A DNA stretch of 64,000 bases from Gemmatimonadota bacterium (GTDB lineage Bacteria > Gemmatimonadota > Gemmatimonadetes > Gemmatimonadales > GWC2-71-9). Shown piece after piece: positions 1 to 9,344 of the stretch (positions are counted from its first letter, which is position 1; the number at the start of each line of letters is the position of its first letter). Below the pieces are notes generated by a model that saw only the letters and a list, made by a program, of their open reading frames with translations, was not told where the DNA came from and made no database searches. The stretch lies in assembly GCA_003220795.1 (NCBI GenBank), contig QHTK01000063.1, forward strand, positions 1 through 64,000, written 5' to 3'. Position numbers and translations under genes: made by a program.

Positions 1-406
1 CCTGCATCGGATCGATCTGCCAGCGGATCGACACCTCCACGTGCATCCCCATCTGCTCGCTCGAGAGCGCCTCGATCGCCTCGATCTGCTCGCCGCGCGT
101 GGGCCACTGCTCTTCGCGGGTGGAGTAGCGCTCGATCGACGACCACGGCGGCACGTAGCGGATCCCCGCGAGCAGCGGCGCGGGGTCGGTGTAACCGAAC
201 GCGTGGCGCACGCCCACCTCGCCGGGGTCAATGACGGCCAGGAGCGACCCGGCGCCCACGGCCAGCGCGATCGCCGCGACCACGTAGCCAGCCAGCCGCA
301 ACAGATTGACGACGGGTCCGGGACGCTGGGATCGGAGCGTCGCGGCGGCGAGCAGCAGCGAGAAAGCGATGAGGAGGAGGACGGCGCTGGAAACGAGCTT
401 GCCCAT
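1..406 (-). CDS. SPFH/band-7 (prohibitin-like) membrane protein, N-terminal part
   Basis: This is a partial gene: it starts with ATG at 406 and runs off the left edge, leaving about 135 residues. Residues 1-20 and about 32-56 are hydrophobic membrane segments. They are followed by VIDPGEVGVRHAFG, the typical entry of an SPFH/prohibitin domain, and by VPPWSSIERYSTREEQW and EVSIRWQIDP, which match the strand pattern of HflK/HflC/prohibitin proteins. SPFH proteins form ring-like membrane scaffolds that often guard proteases. It lies 51 bases downstream of the AAA+ ATPase gene and is probably cotranscribed with it. The subfamily cannot be decided from the fragment. Confidence 0.75.
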   Translation of the reverse strand, partial: MGKLVSSAVLLLIAFSLLLAAATLRSQRPGPVVNLLRLAGYVVAAIALAVGAGSLLAVIDPGEVGVRHAFGYTDPAPLLAGIRYVPPWSSIERYSTREEQWPTRGEQIEAIEALSSEQMGMHVEVSIRWQIDPMQ

Positions 407-457
407 GGCGGCTCCGAGGGGGAGACGGGAAGAAGATACGCCCTCGGCCCTCAGGCG

Positions 458-1930
458 TCAGGAGAAGAGGTTCGGTCCCCCTCCAGGCTTGCCGTACCCC
501 GGCCCCTTCGGCTCGGCGCGGGCGCGCACGTAGCCGAGCTCTTCCGATCGCGAGATCCGCTTTTCGGCGACCAGTCCCTCGAGCACCAGCTCGCACGCCG
601 CCACCACCGTGCCGGGGTCCTTTTTCGCGGCGAGCCCGACCTGATCCACGAGGTCCAGCAGCCCGGGGACCACGCTGAAGCCCCTGAGGCACGTCTCCGA
701 GCGCTCGTCCATGGAGATCTTGAGGGCGCCGCCCTCGTCGAACCAGTGCACGGCGTCGTCCACGTTGGCGCCTCCGACTCGGGCCTCGAACGTCTTGCCG
801 GCGGCCCGCCGGATCAGATCCTTGGCGATGACCTCGGGGCCCTGCAGCTCGCCTTCGTACTCGAGCTCGAGCTTCCCCGTGATGGCGGGGAGGGCGGCGT
901 AAATGTCGGAGATGCGCGGCACGACGGTCTTTTCCTTCGTGGCGATGGTGCGCCGCTCGGCATTCGAGACGACGTTCTCGAGTACGCTGATGGGGAGGCG
1001 CTGGGAGACGCCGCTGCGCCGGTCCACCCGCTTGTCCTCCCGCGCCTCGAAAGCGATGCGCTCGATCAGCTCCGCGATGAAGTCGGGGAGGCGCAGCGGC
1101 CGGCCATTCCGCTCGAGCCACGCCTCCTGATGGGTGATCGCGGCGCCGAGCTCGACGGTGTAGGGGTAGTGCGTGAGGATCTCAGAGCCGATACGGTCCT
1201 TGAGCGGCGTGATGATCTTGCCGCGGGCCGTGTAGTCCTCGGGGTTCGCAGTGAAGACCAGCGCGACGTCCAGGTTCAGTCGTACCGGGTAGCCTTTCAC
1301 CTGGACGTCGCCTTCCTGCATGATATTGAACAGCCCCACCTGAATCTTGCCGGCCAGGTCGGGGAGCTCGTTGATCGCGAAGATGGCGCGGTTGGCCCGC
1401 GGCAGCAGCCCGAAATGCATCGTCAGCTCGTCGGACAAGAGGTGCCCGCCCCGCGCGGCCTTGATCGGGTCCACGTCGCCGATGATATCGGCGATGGTGA
1501 CGTCGGGCGTGGCGAGCTTCTCCACGAAGCGGGCGTCGCGCGGCAGCCAGGCGACCGGCGCCTGGTCCCCCCGTTCGGTCACGAGCTCCCGGCCGTACTT
1601 CGAGATCGGCGCGAACGGACTGTCGTTCACCTCGCTGCCAGCAAGAATCGGGACTTCCTCGTCGAGCAGGGTCACCAGCTGGCGCAGGATGCGGCTCTTC
1701 GCCTGCCCGCGCAGCCCGAGCAGGATGAAGTTGTGGCGCGACAGGATCGCATTCACGAGCTGCGGAATCACCGTGTCCTCGTAACCCACGATCCCGGGAA
1801 ACAGGGGCGAGCCGTTCTCGAGCAGGCAGATCAGGTTCTCCCGCAGCTCGTCCTTGACCGTGCGACGGATGCGGGCGTCGCTCCCCCATTCGGTCTGTTT
1901 CAATTCGCCCAGCGTGGTCGGCTTGTTCAT
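458..1930 (-). CDS. MoxR/magnesium-chelatase-like AAA+ ATPase
   Basis: A 490-residue cytoplasmic AAA+ protein resembling the ChlI/MoxR clade, whose members remodel or load partner proteins. The P-loop reads GLRGQAKS, with Ala where most P-loops have Gly before the Lys. Later come the pore or insert motif [22 protein letters not shown] (Walker B region) and [16 protein letters not shown] (sensor 1 region). A sensor-2 region with RRSGVSQR follows. The C-terminal third is family-specific. It starts with ATG ten bases after the glycosidase stop codon, so it is coupled to that gene, and an SPFH membrane protein follows. No von Willebrand A partner, usual for MoxR, is visible. Substrate unknown. 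Confidence 0.8.
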   Translation of the reverse strand: MNKPTTLGELKQTEWGSDARIRRTVKDELRENLICLLENGSPLFPGIVGYEDTVIPQLVNAILSRHNFILLGLRGQAKSRILRQLVTLLDEEVPILAGSEVNDSPFAPISKYGRELVTERGDQAPVAWLPRDARFVEKLATPDVTIADIIGDVDPIKAARGGHLLSDELTMHFGLLPRANRAIFAINELPDLAGKIQVGLFNIMQEGDVQVKGYPVRLNLDVALVFTANPEDYTARGKIITPLKDRIGSEILTHYPYTVELGAAITHQEAWLERNGRPLRLPDFIAELIERIAFEAREDKRVDRRSGVSQRLPISVLENVVSNAERRTIATKEKTVVPRISDIYAALPAITGKLELEYEGELQGPEVIAKDLIRRAAGKTFEARVGGANVDDAVHWFDEGGALKISMDERSETCLRGFSVVPGLLDLVDQVGLAAKKDPGTVVAACELVLEGLVAEKRISRSEELGYVRARAEPKGPGYGKPGGGPNLFS

Positions 1931-1940
1931 GGCTCGATAG

Positions 1941-4900
1941 TTAACCGGCCGCCTCCCGCGGTGTAAAGAGTCGCGCGGCGGCGACCCCGCGGGCGGGGAG
2001 CTCGAGCGTCACGCGATGGTCCGGGCCGACGGCGATCGCGTCGCCGTTCATCTCCACCAGGTTGGTGCGCCGCGCCTCGCGGAACTCGAACGCGGCCGGC
2101 CCGACCGGAACCCCCCGCGCCGCGCCGGCCACGTCGAGCAGCTTGACGATCGCGCCCTCGCCGTCGTCTGCGGGCTTCGCACCCACTACGAGCACGCCCG
2201 CGTCGGGGATCGACAGAGCCACGCCCTGCGCCCCGAGCGGCCCCGCGGCCGCGTTGGTGTAGGGCGGGCTCACGTGCAGCGCCTCACACGCCGCCCAGCC
2301 GCGGCGCACGGGCTCGGCGGCATCCCCGCCGGGCGCCGCCCCGAGCAGCGAGATCCGGAAACGACAGGTGTACTCGCCGCCCTGCCGCGCCGCGTAGTTC
2401 GTGTGCCAGTAGTTGTTCATGGTGTAGGCGAACAGCGTGCCGTCCGGCGCGATCTTGCGGCGCCACTGGCCGCGGACCACCTCGTTCAACGTGAACAGCG
2501 GCGTATCCGGGCCGCTCCACACCACGCCGTCCGCGCCCTCGTGCAGCCACACCCAGTGCGTGTGGCAGAACCAGTCGCGGCAGCTGCCGGGCTGCTGGTC
2601 CTGCTCGACGGTCATCCGTCCGAGCGGCACCTCCACGTCCACCGTCGGCTTGACGAAGGCGAACGGAAACGCGACGTACAGCGCCTCCTTGTCGAGCGTG
2701 GCGGTCTTGGTGCAGCGGTTCTCGATGTCGATCCACGGCAGGTCGTCGTACAGCGTCACGACGGACGTGAGTGCGGGGAATCCCTCGAGCGTGCGCGCCA
2801 CGACGAGCCTCGTCCCGATGCCCGGCAGGCGCTCGCGCCGGGCGGAGGCGAGCCGGGCCGTCGTGACGCGCAGCTCGGGCGCCGCGGTCAGATGCTCGCG
2901 CGCGCCGTCGGTCCAGAGCGCACTCGCGGCGCCCCCGGTGACGTACACCAGCTCGTTCAGCCCCGACCAGGCGCCGGGCTTCACCCGCTCGCGACCGTCG
3001 CCGCCCGTGAGCGAATGAATCGCGCCCGTCCCGGGATCGAGCACCACGTGGAAGCTTCCCGTCTGCGCCTCGAGCGCCGCGCCCCCGTCTTGCGGAGGAT
3101 TCAGCGTGCCCGCGCGCTCCGCCAGCGCCAGGTAGCCGAGGGCGGGGACGTCCCGCGCCAGGACGAGCGCGGACCCGTCCGGCAGGTCGACGGCGGACCA
3201 CTCGCGTCCGTCGGACACGAGCCGCCGGCCGGCGCCGCCGGGGACCCGCAGTAGGTCGGTCCGCGGCCAGCTGGACGCGTTGAACACCAGGCGGCCGGGG
3301 CCGGCCGCCGTGGCGCGTCCGATCCGGAGCAGTCCCCCCGCCAGCTGTTGCTCCAGCGCGGCCGCCGCGCCGTCCAGGAACCGCCGTTTGTACTCCCACT
3401 GCGCGACCGTCTGCCGGCCCTCCGGCTCCGACACGCTCTCCGCCGCGCCCCAGGTGTGCTCTCCGAACAACAGCAGGTCGCGCCAGATCTGACGGCGCTC
3501 GTCGGCCCGGCGGCGGATGCGCGCCGCGCCCTCCGCGTCGGCTGCTTCCGTCTTCGCGTCCCACAGCGCCAGCAGCTCGATGGCGCGCGCCGCGAGCTGC
3601 GCGGCGCGGTAGCGTGCCAGCTCCGCGGCGGTCGAGGCCGCGCCGTCCTCCCAGTACAACCCGGTATCGCCGCGCCGCACCGGAAGCTTCGTTCCGAAGC
3701 GCCGCTCCACATCGCGAAAAAAGTCTTCCGCCCGGCCCGCGACGAGGCGCGGGTAGGCGTAGCGCCGGCGAAACTCTTCGAAATTGTCGACCAGCCGCTC
3801 GTCCATGAGCGCGTTGTCCCACTGGGCGCCATACAGCAGCGCCACGTCGTAGGGGTATCCCGGCGAAACGAGCACCGGGTTCGTGAGCAGCCAGTCGGAC
3901 AGACGCCGCGCCATGGCGTCGGGGCCGACGTCGAACCCGAAGCGCAACGCGTCGCCGTAATGGTACGCGCGCCAGTGCAGCACCCGGCTGCCGTCCGGTC
4001 CCTCCCACCAGTAAAGCTGCGGGTAGGTCGTCCACTCCCCGGTGAGCCCGACGCGCATCGCCTCGGCCTCGGGAAGCAGCGGCACCGCCCGCTCCGGGTT
4101 AGGGCCGGTCGCCAGATAGCGCACGCCGCTCGCCGCCAGCACTGAAGGAAGCGTGAGCGTCTGTCCGGGTACGTCGGTGAGCTGCGCGCTCAGGTATCCC
4201 AGCCCGTGCTCCCGCGCGAACCGCCCCGCGGGCCACGCGATGCGCGCCAATGTTTCGTGATCGAGGATCCCCGTCAGCAGATTGGCGAACGACGCCCCGA
4301 AGCCCACTTTGCCGTCACGGATCGCCTGGACCAGGGCGTCGCCCGCCGCCGGCGAGCGGTTCTCGACGTAGGACAGCACCTGCAGGGCGCACTCCGCGCT
4401 CCAGCGGAAGTCGGGGTGCGCGGCCAGTCTCGCGAGCGCCGCGTCGAGGTTCTTGCGGTGGACCTCGAGGCAGCGCTCCTGCAGGTCGGTATAGCCGACG
4501 TCGGTGTGATTGGTGGCGAGCCAGTACAACGTCCAGCGACGCGGCGGGACGAGTCGCACCTTGCGCCGGGCCACGCGCTGCTTGGCCACCTCGAGCTCGA
4601 TCTGAAAATCCGACGGCTCCGACAGCGGCACCCACACCTCGCCGGCGAAGCCCGTTTCCGGCGACCCGCCGGCGGGGAGGAGGCCCGCCGTCCCCACGAG
4701 CGCACCGCGGCGATCGGTGACGCGCGCCCGGGCGGCGGGCGCGTCCAGACCGGTGACGCTGATGCGCACGAGATTGCGCCGCCCGTCGGGCTGCTGGTAC
4801 AGCGGCGTGGGCGTGGCCTCGATCGTGACGGGCGGGGCAGCGATCGCCCGACCGCCCGCGACCGGCAGGGAGTCCTTTAGGGACCGCCTAACCGCCGCGG

Positions 4901-5021
4901 TTGCGGCGGCCAGCCAGCCCAGGAAGCTCCGTCGATCGGTCCGCGAGGCGTGAGGGATTCCGGGCGACACGCCTAGTATACCCCGCTCGGCGGGAACGCC
5001 CTTGACTCCGGGGGTCCCCAC
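1941..5021 (-). CDS. Tat-exported glycoside hydrolase family 38 (alpha-mannosidase-like)
   Basis: A 1026-residue protein with a Tat-type signal (TDRRSFLG at residues 28-35 followed by a short hydrophobic Ala-rich stretch), so it is probably exported folded to the periplasm. The GH38 catalytic domain begins near 160: [13 protein letters not shown] (169-180) is the first metal-binding HxD motif, and [15 protein letters not shown] (279-293) carries the expected nucleophile Asp near 283. The C-terminal half has the usual beta-rich GH38 modules. Family members cleave alpha-mannosides using zinc. The chosen GTG at 5021 has a GGGAG ribosome site; a second GTG at 4970 sits four bases after a TATACT hexamer and would shorten the n-region. 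Exact substrate unknown. Confidence 0.78.
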   Translation of the reverse strand: MGTPGVKGVPAERGILGVSPGIPHASRTDRRSFLGWLAAATAAVRRSLKDSLPVAGGRAIAAPPVTIEATPTPLYQQPDGRRNLVRISVTGLDAPAARARVTDRRGALVGTAGLLPAGGSPETGFAGEVWVPLSEPSDFQIELEVAKQRVARRKVRLVPPRRWTLYWLATNHTDVGYTDLQERCLEVHRKNLDAALARLAAHPDFRWSAECALQVLSYVENRSPAAGDALVQAIRDGKVGFGASFANLLTGILDHETLARIAWPAGRFAREHGLGYLSAQLTDVPGQTLTLPSVLAASGVRYLATGPNPERAVPLLPEAEAMRVGLTGEWTTYPQLYWWEGPDGSRVLHWRAYHYGDALRFGFDVGPDAMARRLSDWLLTNPVLVSPGYPYDVALLYGAQWDNALMDERLVDNFEEFRRRYAYPRLVAGRAEDFFRDVERRFGTKLPVRRGDTGLYWEDGAASTAAELARYRAAQLAARAIELLALWDAKTEAADAEGAARIRRRADERRQIWRDLLLFGEHTWGAAESVSEPEGRQTVAQWEYKRRFLDGAAAALEQQLAGGLLRIGRATAAGPGRLVFNASSWPRTDLLRVPGGAGRRLVSDGREWSAVDLPDGSALVLARDVPALGYLALAERAGTLNPPQDGGAALEAQTGSFHVVLDPGTGAIHSLTGGDGRERVKPGAWSGLNELVYVTGGAASALWTDGAREHLTAAPELRVTTARLASARRERLPGIGTRLVVARTLEGFPALTSVVTLYDDLPWIDIENRCTKTATLDKEALYVAFPFAFVKPTVDVEVPLGRMTVEQDQQPGSCRDWFCHTHWVWLHEGADGVVWSGPDTPLFTLNEVVRGQWRRKIAPDGTLFAYTMNNYWHTNYAARQGGEYTCRFRISLLGAAPGGDAAEPVRRGWAACEALHVSPPYTNAAAGPLGAQGVALSIPDAGVLVVGAKPADDGEGAIVKLLDVAGAARGVPVGPAAFEFREARRTNLVEMNGDAIAVGPDHRVTLELPARGVAAARLFTPREAAG

Positions 5022-5078
5022 GCTAGGTTCTCCCGCCGAAGCCCCCCCTCAACCGCCACTTTATCGCCAGGAGTCTGC

Positions 5079-5327
5079 ATGAAGCGTCTCGCAATGGTCG
5101 TCGCCGTCGTGGCGATGGGCGCGTGTTCCAAGCCGGAGCAGAAGCCCGCCGCTCAGGCCCAGACGATGCAGGACACGTCCCACATGATGATGATGTCCGA
5201 CACGTCGAAGATGATGGCCGACACCGCGAAGCACATGATGGCGCCCGACACGGCCAAGAAGATGGCGCCCGCGACGGCTCCCGCGAAGAAGCCGGCCGCC
5301 AAGAAGCCCGCCGCCAAGCGGCCCTAG
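5079..5327 (+). CDS. Small Met/Lys/Ala-rich lipoprotein
   Basis: An 82-residue protein with a lipoprotein signal peptide (hydrophobic residues 5-14, VAMGAC lipobox, Cys about 16). The mature part is low in complexity. First come repeats of the type DTSxMM/DTAxxMM containing the run HMMMM, then an Ala-Pro-Lys tail (KKPAAKK). Met- and His-rich stretches bind Cu(I) or Ag(I) in some periplasmic proteins, and the Lys tail could contact peptidoglycan or nucleic acid; both are inferences. An AGGAG ribosome site lies six bases before ATG, and a strong hairpin follows the stop. No known family recognised. Confidence 0.7.
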   Translation: MKRLAMVVAVVAMGACSKPEQKPAAQAQTMQDTSHMMMMSDTSKMMADTAKHMMAPDTAKKMAPATAPAKKPAAKKPAAKRP

Positions 5328-5354
5328 TCGGCCCTCGCAGTCGGCGGTGACGAT

Positions 5355-5385
5355 GCCCGGGACTAGCGCCCGGGCTCTTCGTTTT
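5355..5385 (+). terminator. Hairpin terminator after the lipoprotein gene
   Basis: A 7-bp perfect GC stem, GCCCGGG (5355-5361) pairing with CCCGGGC (5369-5375), with a 7-base loop, followed by TCTTCGTTTT. It lies between convergent genes, and the loop contains the stop codon of the epimerase gene on the other strand, so it may terminate both directions. Confidence 0.6.
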
Positions 5386-6346
5386 CCAGGAACCAGCGCA
5401 CGCTGCGTTGCACGCCGCTCGCCGCGGTGAACGGGGGCCGCCAGGCGAGCTCCCGCCGGGCGCGCTCGTCGACGTAGGGGTTCTCCCCGGTGATGAACGC
5501 GGCCGCGGCTCGGGCGAGGCGCCGCGACGTCAGCACGGTCATCACGCCGCGCGCCAGGCGCTCCGGGATCGGGATCGTCACGGGGCGCACGCCCAGCGCC
5601 GCGGCGAAGGACGCCAGGAACTCGTGCTGCGTGGGCACCGGGGGCGCATCACTCGTCACGTTGTAGGCGCGGAACCCGGAGACCGGCGCGTCGAGCGCCG
5701 TCACGACCGCGGCGGCGATATTTCCGGCGTACACACACGACAGGTGATTCGTGCCCGGCCCGATGCGCGGCACCACGCGGCGGCGCACGACGCGGATGAC
5801 CCGCGGCGTGAACAGGCGGTCGCGCTCGCCGTAGATCACGTTCGGCCGGAGCGCCACGGCCGTGAGCCCGCCCTCGGCCGCCTCCCGTACCACCGTCTCG
5901 GCCAGGCGCTTGCTGCGGGCGTAGAAGTCGTGCTCGGGGATGGGCTGAAACGGGAAATCCTCGGTACGCCGCTCGGACTCCGGTCGGTAGTTCGCCAGCC
6001 CGCCGTAGACGGCGACCGAGGAGATGTGCACGAGCCGCGCCCCCGCGGTCCGGGCAGCCAGCGCGGCGCGGCGCGTGCCGTCGACGTTGACCGCCTCGTA
6101 TTCCTGCCAGCTGGCGCGCTGCTGCAGCAGCGCGGCCGCGTGCACCAGGCCGCGGACGCCTTGGACCGCCGCGTGCCACACGGCAGCGTCCCGCACGTCG
6201 CCCGGAACCGCCTCCGCGCCGAGCCGCTCGATCACGGCGCGGCTCGCCGGGCGCACCAGCGCCCGCACCGGCTCCCCACGGGCGCGGAGCGCCTCGATCA
6301 CGTGACTGCCGACGAGGCCGCTCCCGCCCGTGACCAGCACCGTCAT
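5363..6346 (-). CDS. NAD-dependent epimerase/dehydratase (extended SDR)
   Basis: A 327-residue Rossmann-fold protein starting MTVLVTGGSGLVGSH, the NAD(P)-binding GxxGxxG motif. It has DVRD near 60, the active-site pair Ser (HISSVAVYGG) and YxxxK (YARSKRLAE), and RPNVIYG, all standard for extended short-chain dehydrogenases acting on nucleotide sugars, sterols or flavonoids. ATG overlaps the stop of the upstream ygfZ-like gene (ATGA), so it is the last gene of the glycolate oxidase operon. Downstream lies a bidirectional hairpin. Substrate cannot be assigned; a 3-beta-HSD or nucleotide-sugar role are both possible. Confidence 0.82.
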   Translation of the reverse strand: MTVLVTGGSGLVGSHVIEALRARGEPVRALVRPASRAVIERLGAEAVPGDVRDAAVWHAAVQGVRGLVHAAALLQQRASWQEYEAVNVDGTRRAALAARTAGARLVHISSVAVYGGLANYRPESERRTEDFPFQPIPEHDFYARSKRLAETVVREAAEGGLTAVALRPNVIYGERDRLFTPRVIRVVRRRVVPRIGPGTNHLSCVYAGNIAAAVVTALDAPVSGFRAYNVTSDAPPVPTQHEFLASFAAALGVRPVTIPIPERLARGVMTVLTSRRLARAAAAFITGENPYVDERARRELAWRPPFTAASGVQRSVRWFLENEEPGR

Positions 6347-7413
6347 GCCGGTCCGACGAACGGCGTGACGAAGGGGAGGTCGACGACCCGCGCGTCGCGG
6401 CCCGCGGCCCGCACCATCACCCCCGAGCCCACCTCGCGACGGATCAGGGCGAGCCCGATCCACCGTCCGCCGCCTGCGACGCCGCTTTCGGGCACCCAGG
6501 CGAGGCTCGTTACGCGTCCGACGTCGCGATCGAGGTGCGTCACGCTGCTCCATCCGTCCGCCGGCGTGGCCGGCGGCTCAGCGTCGAACAGCAGGCCCCG
6601 CAGGTAGCGGTTGGTATGACCGCGAAAGTGCAGGCGCGAGACGGTCTCCTGGCCGGTGTAGCACCCCTTGGTATACGACACGCCGCCCAGCTCGTCGTAG
6701 CGGACTTCCTGGGGAATCGTCTTGTCGTCCACCTCGGCGCCGAGCCGTGGCCACCCCGCGAGAATGCGGGCAAGTTCGAGCGTGGCCGCGTCGGCCGGCA
6801 CGGCTCCCGCGGCCCCGAGGCGAGCGCTCAAGACCTCGGTCTCCGCCATCGGTGTGGTGAGCTGCAAGGTGAAGGGTGCACCTTCGGTCGCGCGCGCGAC
6901 CTCGCTCGTGCCGCCCGGTGCGGCCAGGACGCGACCCGGGCCGGTCGGCACCGGCAGGCCGGCGGCTTCGGCGACGGCGAGCGCGTTGGGGCCCGCCAAG
7001 CGGTACACGGCCAGCTCTGCCGTCCGGTCGGCCAACCGCGCAAGGCGCGGCGGCACCGAGCGGGTGAAGATCGCCAGCGCCCGCTCCCGTCCTTCCGCAG
7101 CGACCGCAAAGCTCATCGAGGCCCCGAGTCTCGCGACCCAGGCGTCGACCACGATCATGCCCTTGGGCGTGAGCAGGGCGCCGTAGACGAACGCGCCGTC
7201 TCCCGGCTGCTCGACGTCGTTGGTGAGCAGCCCCTGCGCGGCCGTGACGGCGCCGGGTCCCGTGAGCGTCACAACGGCTGCCTCGGCCCGCGCCAGGACC
7301 GCGCCGGTGCGCAGGGCGGCAAGCCGCGCCGGCGACACGGCACCGGGAATGAGGCGGGCGACCGTCCTCGGCTGGGGCGGGGGGCCGGGAGTCGGCGGAG
7401 GAGCATCGCTCAT
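6343..7413 (-). CDS. ygfZ: YgfZ/GcvT-like folate-binding protein
   Basis: A 356-residue protein related to the glycine-cleavage T protein. The diagnostic YgfZ motif KGCYTGQE is present near residue 245, and LTNDV and LLTPKG lie in the N-terminal half, as in the family. YgfZ uses tetrahydrofolate to help maintain or repair Fe-S enzymes. That fits its place downstream of glcF, which encodes an Fe-S protein. The N-terminus has a Pro-rich 18-residue extension. It overlaps the HAD gene upstream (ATGA) and the epimerase downstream by four bases, so translation is probably coupled. Confidence 0.85.
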   Translation of the reverse strand: MSDAPPPTPGPPPQPRTVARLIPGAVSPARLAALRTGAVLARAEAAVVTLTGPGAVTAAQGLLTNDVEQPGDGAFVYGALLTPKGMIVVDAWVARLGASMSFAVAAEGRERALAIFTRSVPPRLARLADRTAELAVYRLAGPNALAVAEAAGLPVPTGPGRVLAAPGGTSEVARATEGAPFTLQLTTPMAETEVLSARLGAAGAVPADAATLELARILAGWPRLGAEVDDKTIPQEVRYDELGGVSYTKGCYTGQETVSRLHFRGHTNRYLRGLLFDAEPPATPADGWSSVTHLDRDVGRVTSLAWVPESGVAGGGRWIGLALIRREVGSGVMVRAAGRDARVVDLPFVTPFVGPA

Positions 7414-8090
7414 CGGTCGGCGAGCGCGAGCAGTTCAGCCGGGGCGTGGCCGGCGAAGGAGGACCACACGAGGTCGGCCCCCGCGTCGGCGAGCGCGGCG
7501 GAGGGGTGGCTGGTCGTGAGCATGGCGCAGCGCATCCCGGCGGCGCGAGCGGCGCGGAGCCCCGGCAACGAGTCCTCGATCACCACGCAATGGCCGGGCG
7601 GCAGGGGACGGCGCCGGTCGAGCGCGCCGCGCGCCGCCAGGTACCCCGCCGGGTCGGGCTTGCACTGTTCCACGTCCTCGGCAGCGACGAGCACATCGAA
7701 ATAGCGTTGCAGCCCCGCGCGGGCGAGCACGAACTCGACTTCCTGCCGCAACGCCCCCGACACGAGGCCGAGGCGGAAGCGCTCCGCCGCGCGGGGCACG
7801 AAGTCGGCCGCTCCGGGCACGAGTGCCAGCGATCGGTCGATCAGCTCCAGGTACACCCGAGACTTCTGGGCGAGCAGCCCCTCGAGCCGCGTCGCGGGGA
7901 GCGGCTTGCCGGCGCGACGGAAGGCCTCGAGCAGGCAGCGGCGGTCGTCGAAGCCGAGAAAGTCGGAGTAGTACTGCTGGGGAGTGAGCGACAGGCCCTC
8001 CCCGGCGAGCACGACGCCCAGCGCGGCTCGGTGCTGCTCTTCGTCGTCCGCGATCACGCCATTGAAGTCGAACAGCAAGGCTTCGATCAT
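7410..8090 (-). CDS. HAD-superfamily hydrolase (phosphoglycolate phosphatase/beta-PGM-like)
   Basis: A 226-residue haloacid-dehalogenase phosphatase with an alpha-helical cap. Motif I reads DFNGV: the nucleophile Asp is present, but the usual second Asp, the acid/base, is Asn. Motif II is LVSGAL, the motif III Lys is in CKPDPAGY and motif IV is VIEDSLPG. Six bases downstream of glcF in an overlapping operon, so a phosphoglycolate phosphatase feeding glycolate oxidase would make sense. The Asn variant occurs in some beta-phosphoglucomutase-like proteins, however, and the substrate remains open. Confidence 0.8.
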   Translation of the reverse strand: MIEALLFDFNGVIADDEEQHRAALGVVLAGEGLSLTPQQYYSDFLGFDDRRCLLEAFRRAGKPLPATRLEGLLAQKSRVYLELIDRSLALVPGAADFVPRAAERFRLGLVSGALRQEVEFVLARAGLQRYFDVLVAAEDVEQCKPDPAGYLAARGALDRRRPLPPGHCVVIEDSLPGLRAARAAGMRCAMLTTSHPSAALADAGADLVWSSFAGHAPAELLALADR

Positions 8091-8096
8091 GCTGCT

Positions 8097-9335
8097 TCAA
8101 GCATAATAGCCCGCGGCCCGGTACGATTCGTCGAGCAACTCCACCGGGTGACATACAGCGGCGGAAAGCCCGCCGGCGGCGAGGCCGGCCCCGAGCTGCA
8201 TCAGGCACCCGGGATTCCCGGTGGCGACGACCTGCGGCGCCGCCGTGCGCAGCGATGCCAGCTTGGGCGCGAGCACCGCGCGCGACATCGCCGGCTCGAG
8301 CAGGGTGAACAGGCCGGCGCTGCCACAGCATTGGGCTGCGTCGGGGAGGGACATGACCCGGAGCACGGGGATCGCGGCGAGCACCCGGAGCGGCTCGTCG
8401 GCGATGCGCTGCGCGTGCAGGAGATGGCACGGCGGGTCGTACGCCACCTGTACGTCGACCGGTGCCCCCGGCCGGGGCCCTCCCCCCGCGGCGAGCAACT
8501 CGGTGACGTCGCGCACCCGTGCCGTGAAACCCGCGGCGTCGACCAGATGCCCGTACTCCTTCAGCATCGCTCCGCACCCAGCGCTGTTGACGACGATCGG
8601 CTCGTCTCCCTCGCCGAACGCCGCGACATTCGCCCGGGCGAGCAGGCGCGCCTCCGCGCGCAGTCCGGCGTGCGCATGCAGTGCGCCGCAGCAGACTTGT
8701 TCCGGGACCTCGCGCAGGGAGTAGCCGTTGACCTGCAGCGTGCGGATGGTCGCATCGTGGACATGCGCGAACAAGCCGTCCATGACGCAGCCGCGGAACA
8801 GCAACGCGGAAGTGGGAACGCGGAACGCGGAACTGGGGCCCGCGCGTCTGTTCCGCGTTCCGCGTTTCGCGTTCCGCGTTGGCTTCGTCGCCGCCAGCAT
8901 CCCCATCGCGAACCGAAGCCTCCCCCACCCCGCCAGCCGGCGTGGGATCCCCGTCGCCCGCAGCATCCGCGCGAGCGCGTACACCGTGCGTGACGTGCCG
9001 GGCGACGTCAGCGCCCACAGGGCCGCGCGCGCGAGCGCTGAGGGGCGGCGCCGGGTCGCGAGCAGGGCGCGCGCCGCCTCCATCCCACGCCCAAAGCCCA
9101 CGCCCGACGGGCAGACGGGCTCGCAGCCGCGGCAGCCGAGGCAGCGATCGAGGTGCAGGCGGAGGGCGGGGTCGTCCGGGGCGAGCTCGCCGGCCTCGAG
9201 CGCGCGCATCAGGTCGATGCGTCCCCGCGGGCTGTCGGCTTCGTCGCCGGTCGCCAGGAACGTGGGGCACGCCTGGAGGCAGAACCCGCAGTGGACGCAC
9301 GGGTCGAGCGCCTCGAACCCGCCGCGCTCAGTCAT
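8097..9335 (-). CDS. glcF: Glycolate oxidase iron-sulfur subunit GlcF
   Basis: A 412-residue subunit that passes electrons from GlcD/GlcE to the membrane. Two 4Fe-4S motifs are visible: Cys 13, 16, 19, 23 and Cys 65, 68, 71, 75. The C-terminal half has the two CCG domains (QVCCGALHAHAG and QCCGSAG). Between the Fe-S and CCG domains, roughly residues 152-178, the protein carries an odd Arg/Asn/Ser-rich insert (containing RNAKRGTRN and AFRVPTSALL) that is encoded exactly by a heptad inverted repeat at 8803-8880. The frame is intact. Nine bases separate it from glcE. Confidence 0.9.
   Translation of the reverse strand: MTERGGFEALDPCVHCGFCLQACPTFLATGDEADSPRGRIDLMRALEAGELAPDDPALRLHLDRCLGCRGCEPVCPSGVGFGRGMEAARALLATRRRPSALARAALWALTSPGTSRTVYALARMLRATGIPRRLAGWGRLRFAMGMLAATKPTRNAKRGTRNRRAGPSSAFRVPTSALLFRGCVMDGLFAHVHDATIRTLQVNGYSLREVPEQVCCGALHAHAGLRAEARLLARANVAAFGEGDEPIVVNSAGCGAMLKEYGHLVDAAGFTARVRDVTELLAAGGGPRPGAPVDVQVAYDPPCHLLHAQRIADEPLRVLAAIPVLRVMSLPDAAQCCGSAGLFTLLEPAMSRAVLAPKLASLRTAAPQVVATGNPGCLMQLGAGLAAGGLSAAVCHPVELLDESYRAAGYYA
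8803..8880. repeat. Heptad-repeat inverted element inside glcF
   Basis: The left arm at 8803-8833 is four heptads of AACGCGG type (second unit AAGTGGG). The right arm at 8850-8880 is the reverse complement of four such heptads (one unit AACGCGA). The arms agree at nearly all of 31 positions, with a 16-base loop. The element is in frame within glcF and codes for a linker between domains. Confidence 0.85.
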
Positions 9336-9344
9336 CCGTCGCGT

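Noticed and set aside
41..1966. Long plus-strand frame opposite the AAA+ ATPase gene
   Set aside because: High-GC antisense shadow: Arg/Gly/His-rich with no family resemblance, while the minus strand encodes a clear AAA+ protein.
2284..4035. 583-codon second minus-strand frame inside the GH38 gene
   Set aside because: Arg/Ala/Gly-rich shadow frame; the GH38 frame carries all family motifs.
7410..8090. Treating the HAD gene as inactive because of DFNGV
   Set aside because: The nucleophile Asp and the other motifs are intact, and the Asn form occurs in other HAD proteins; not called a pseudogene.
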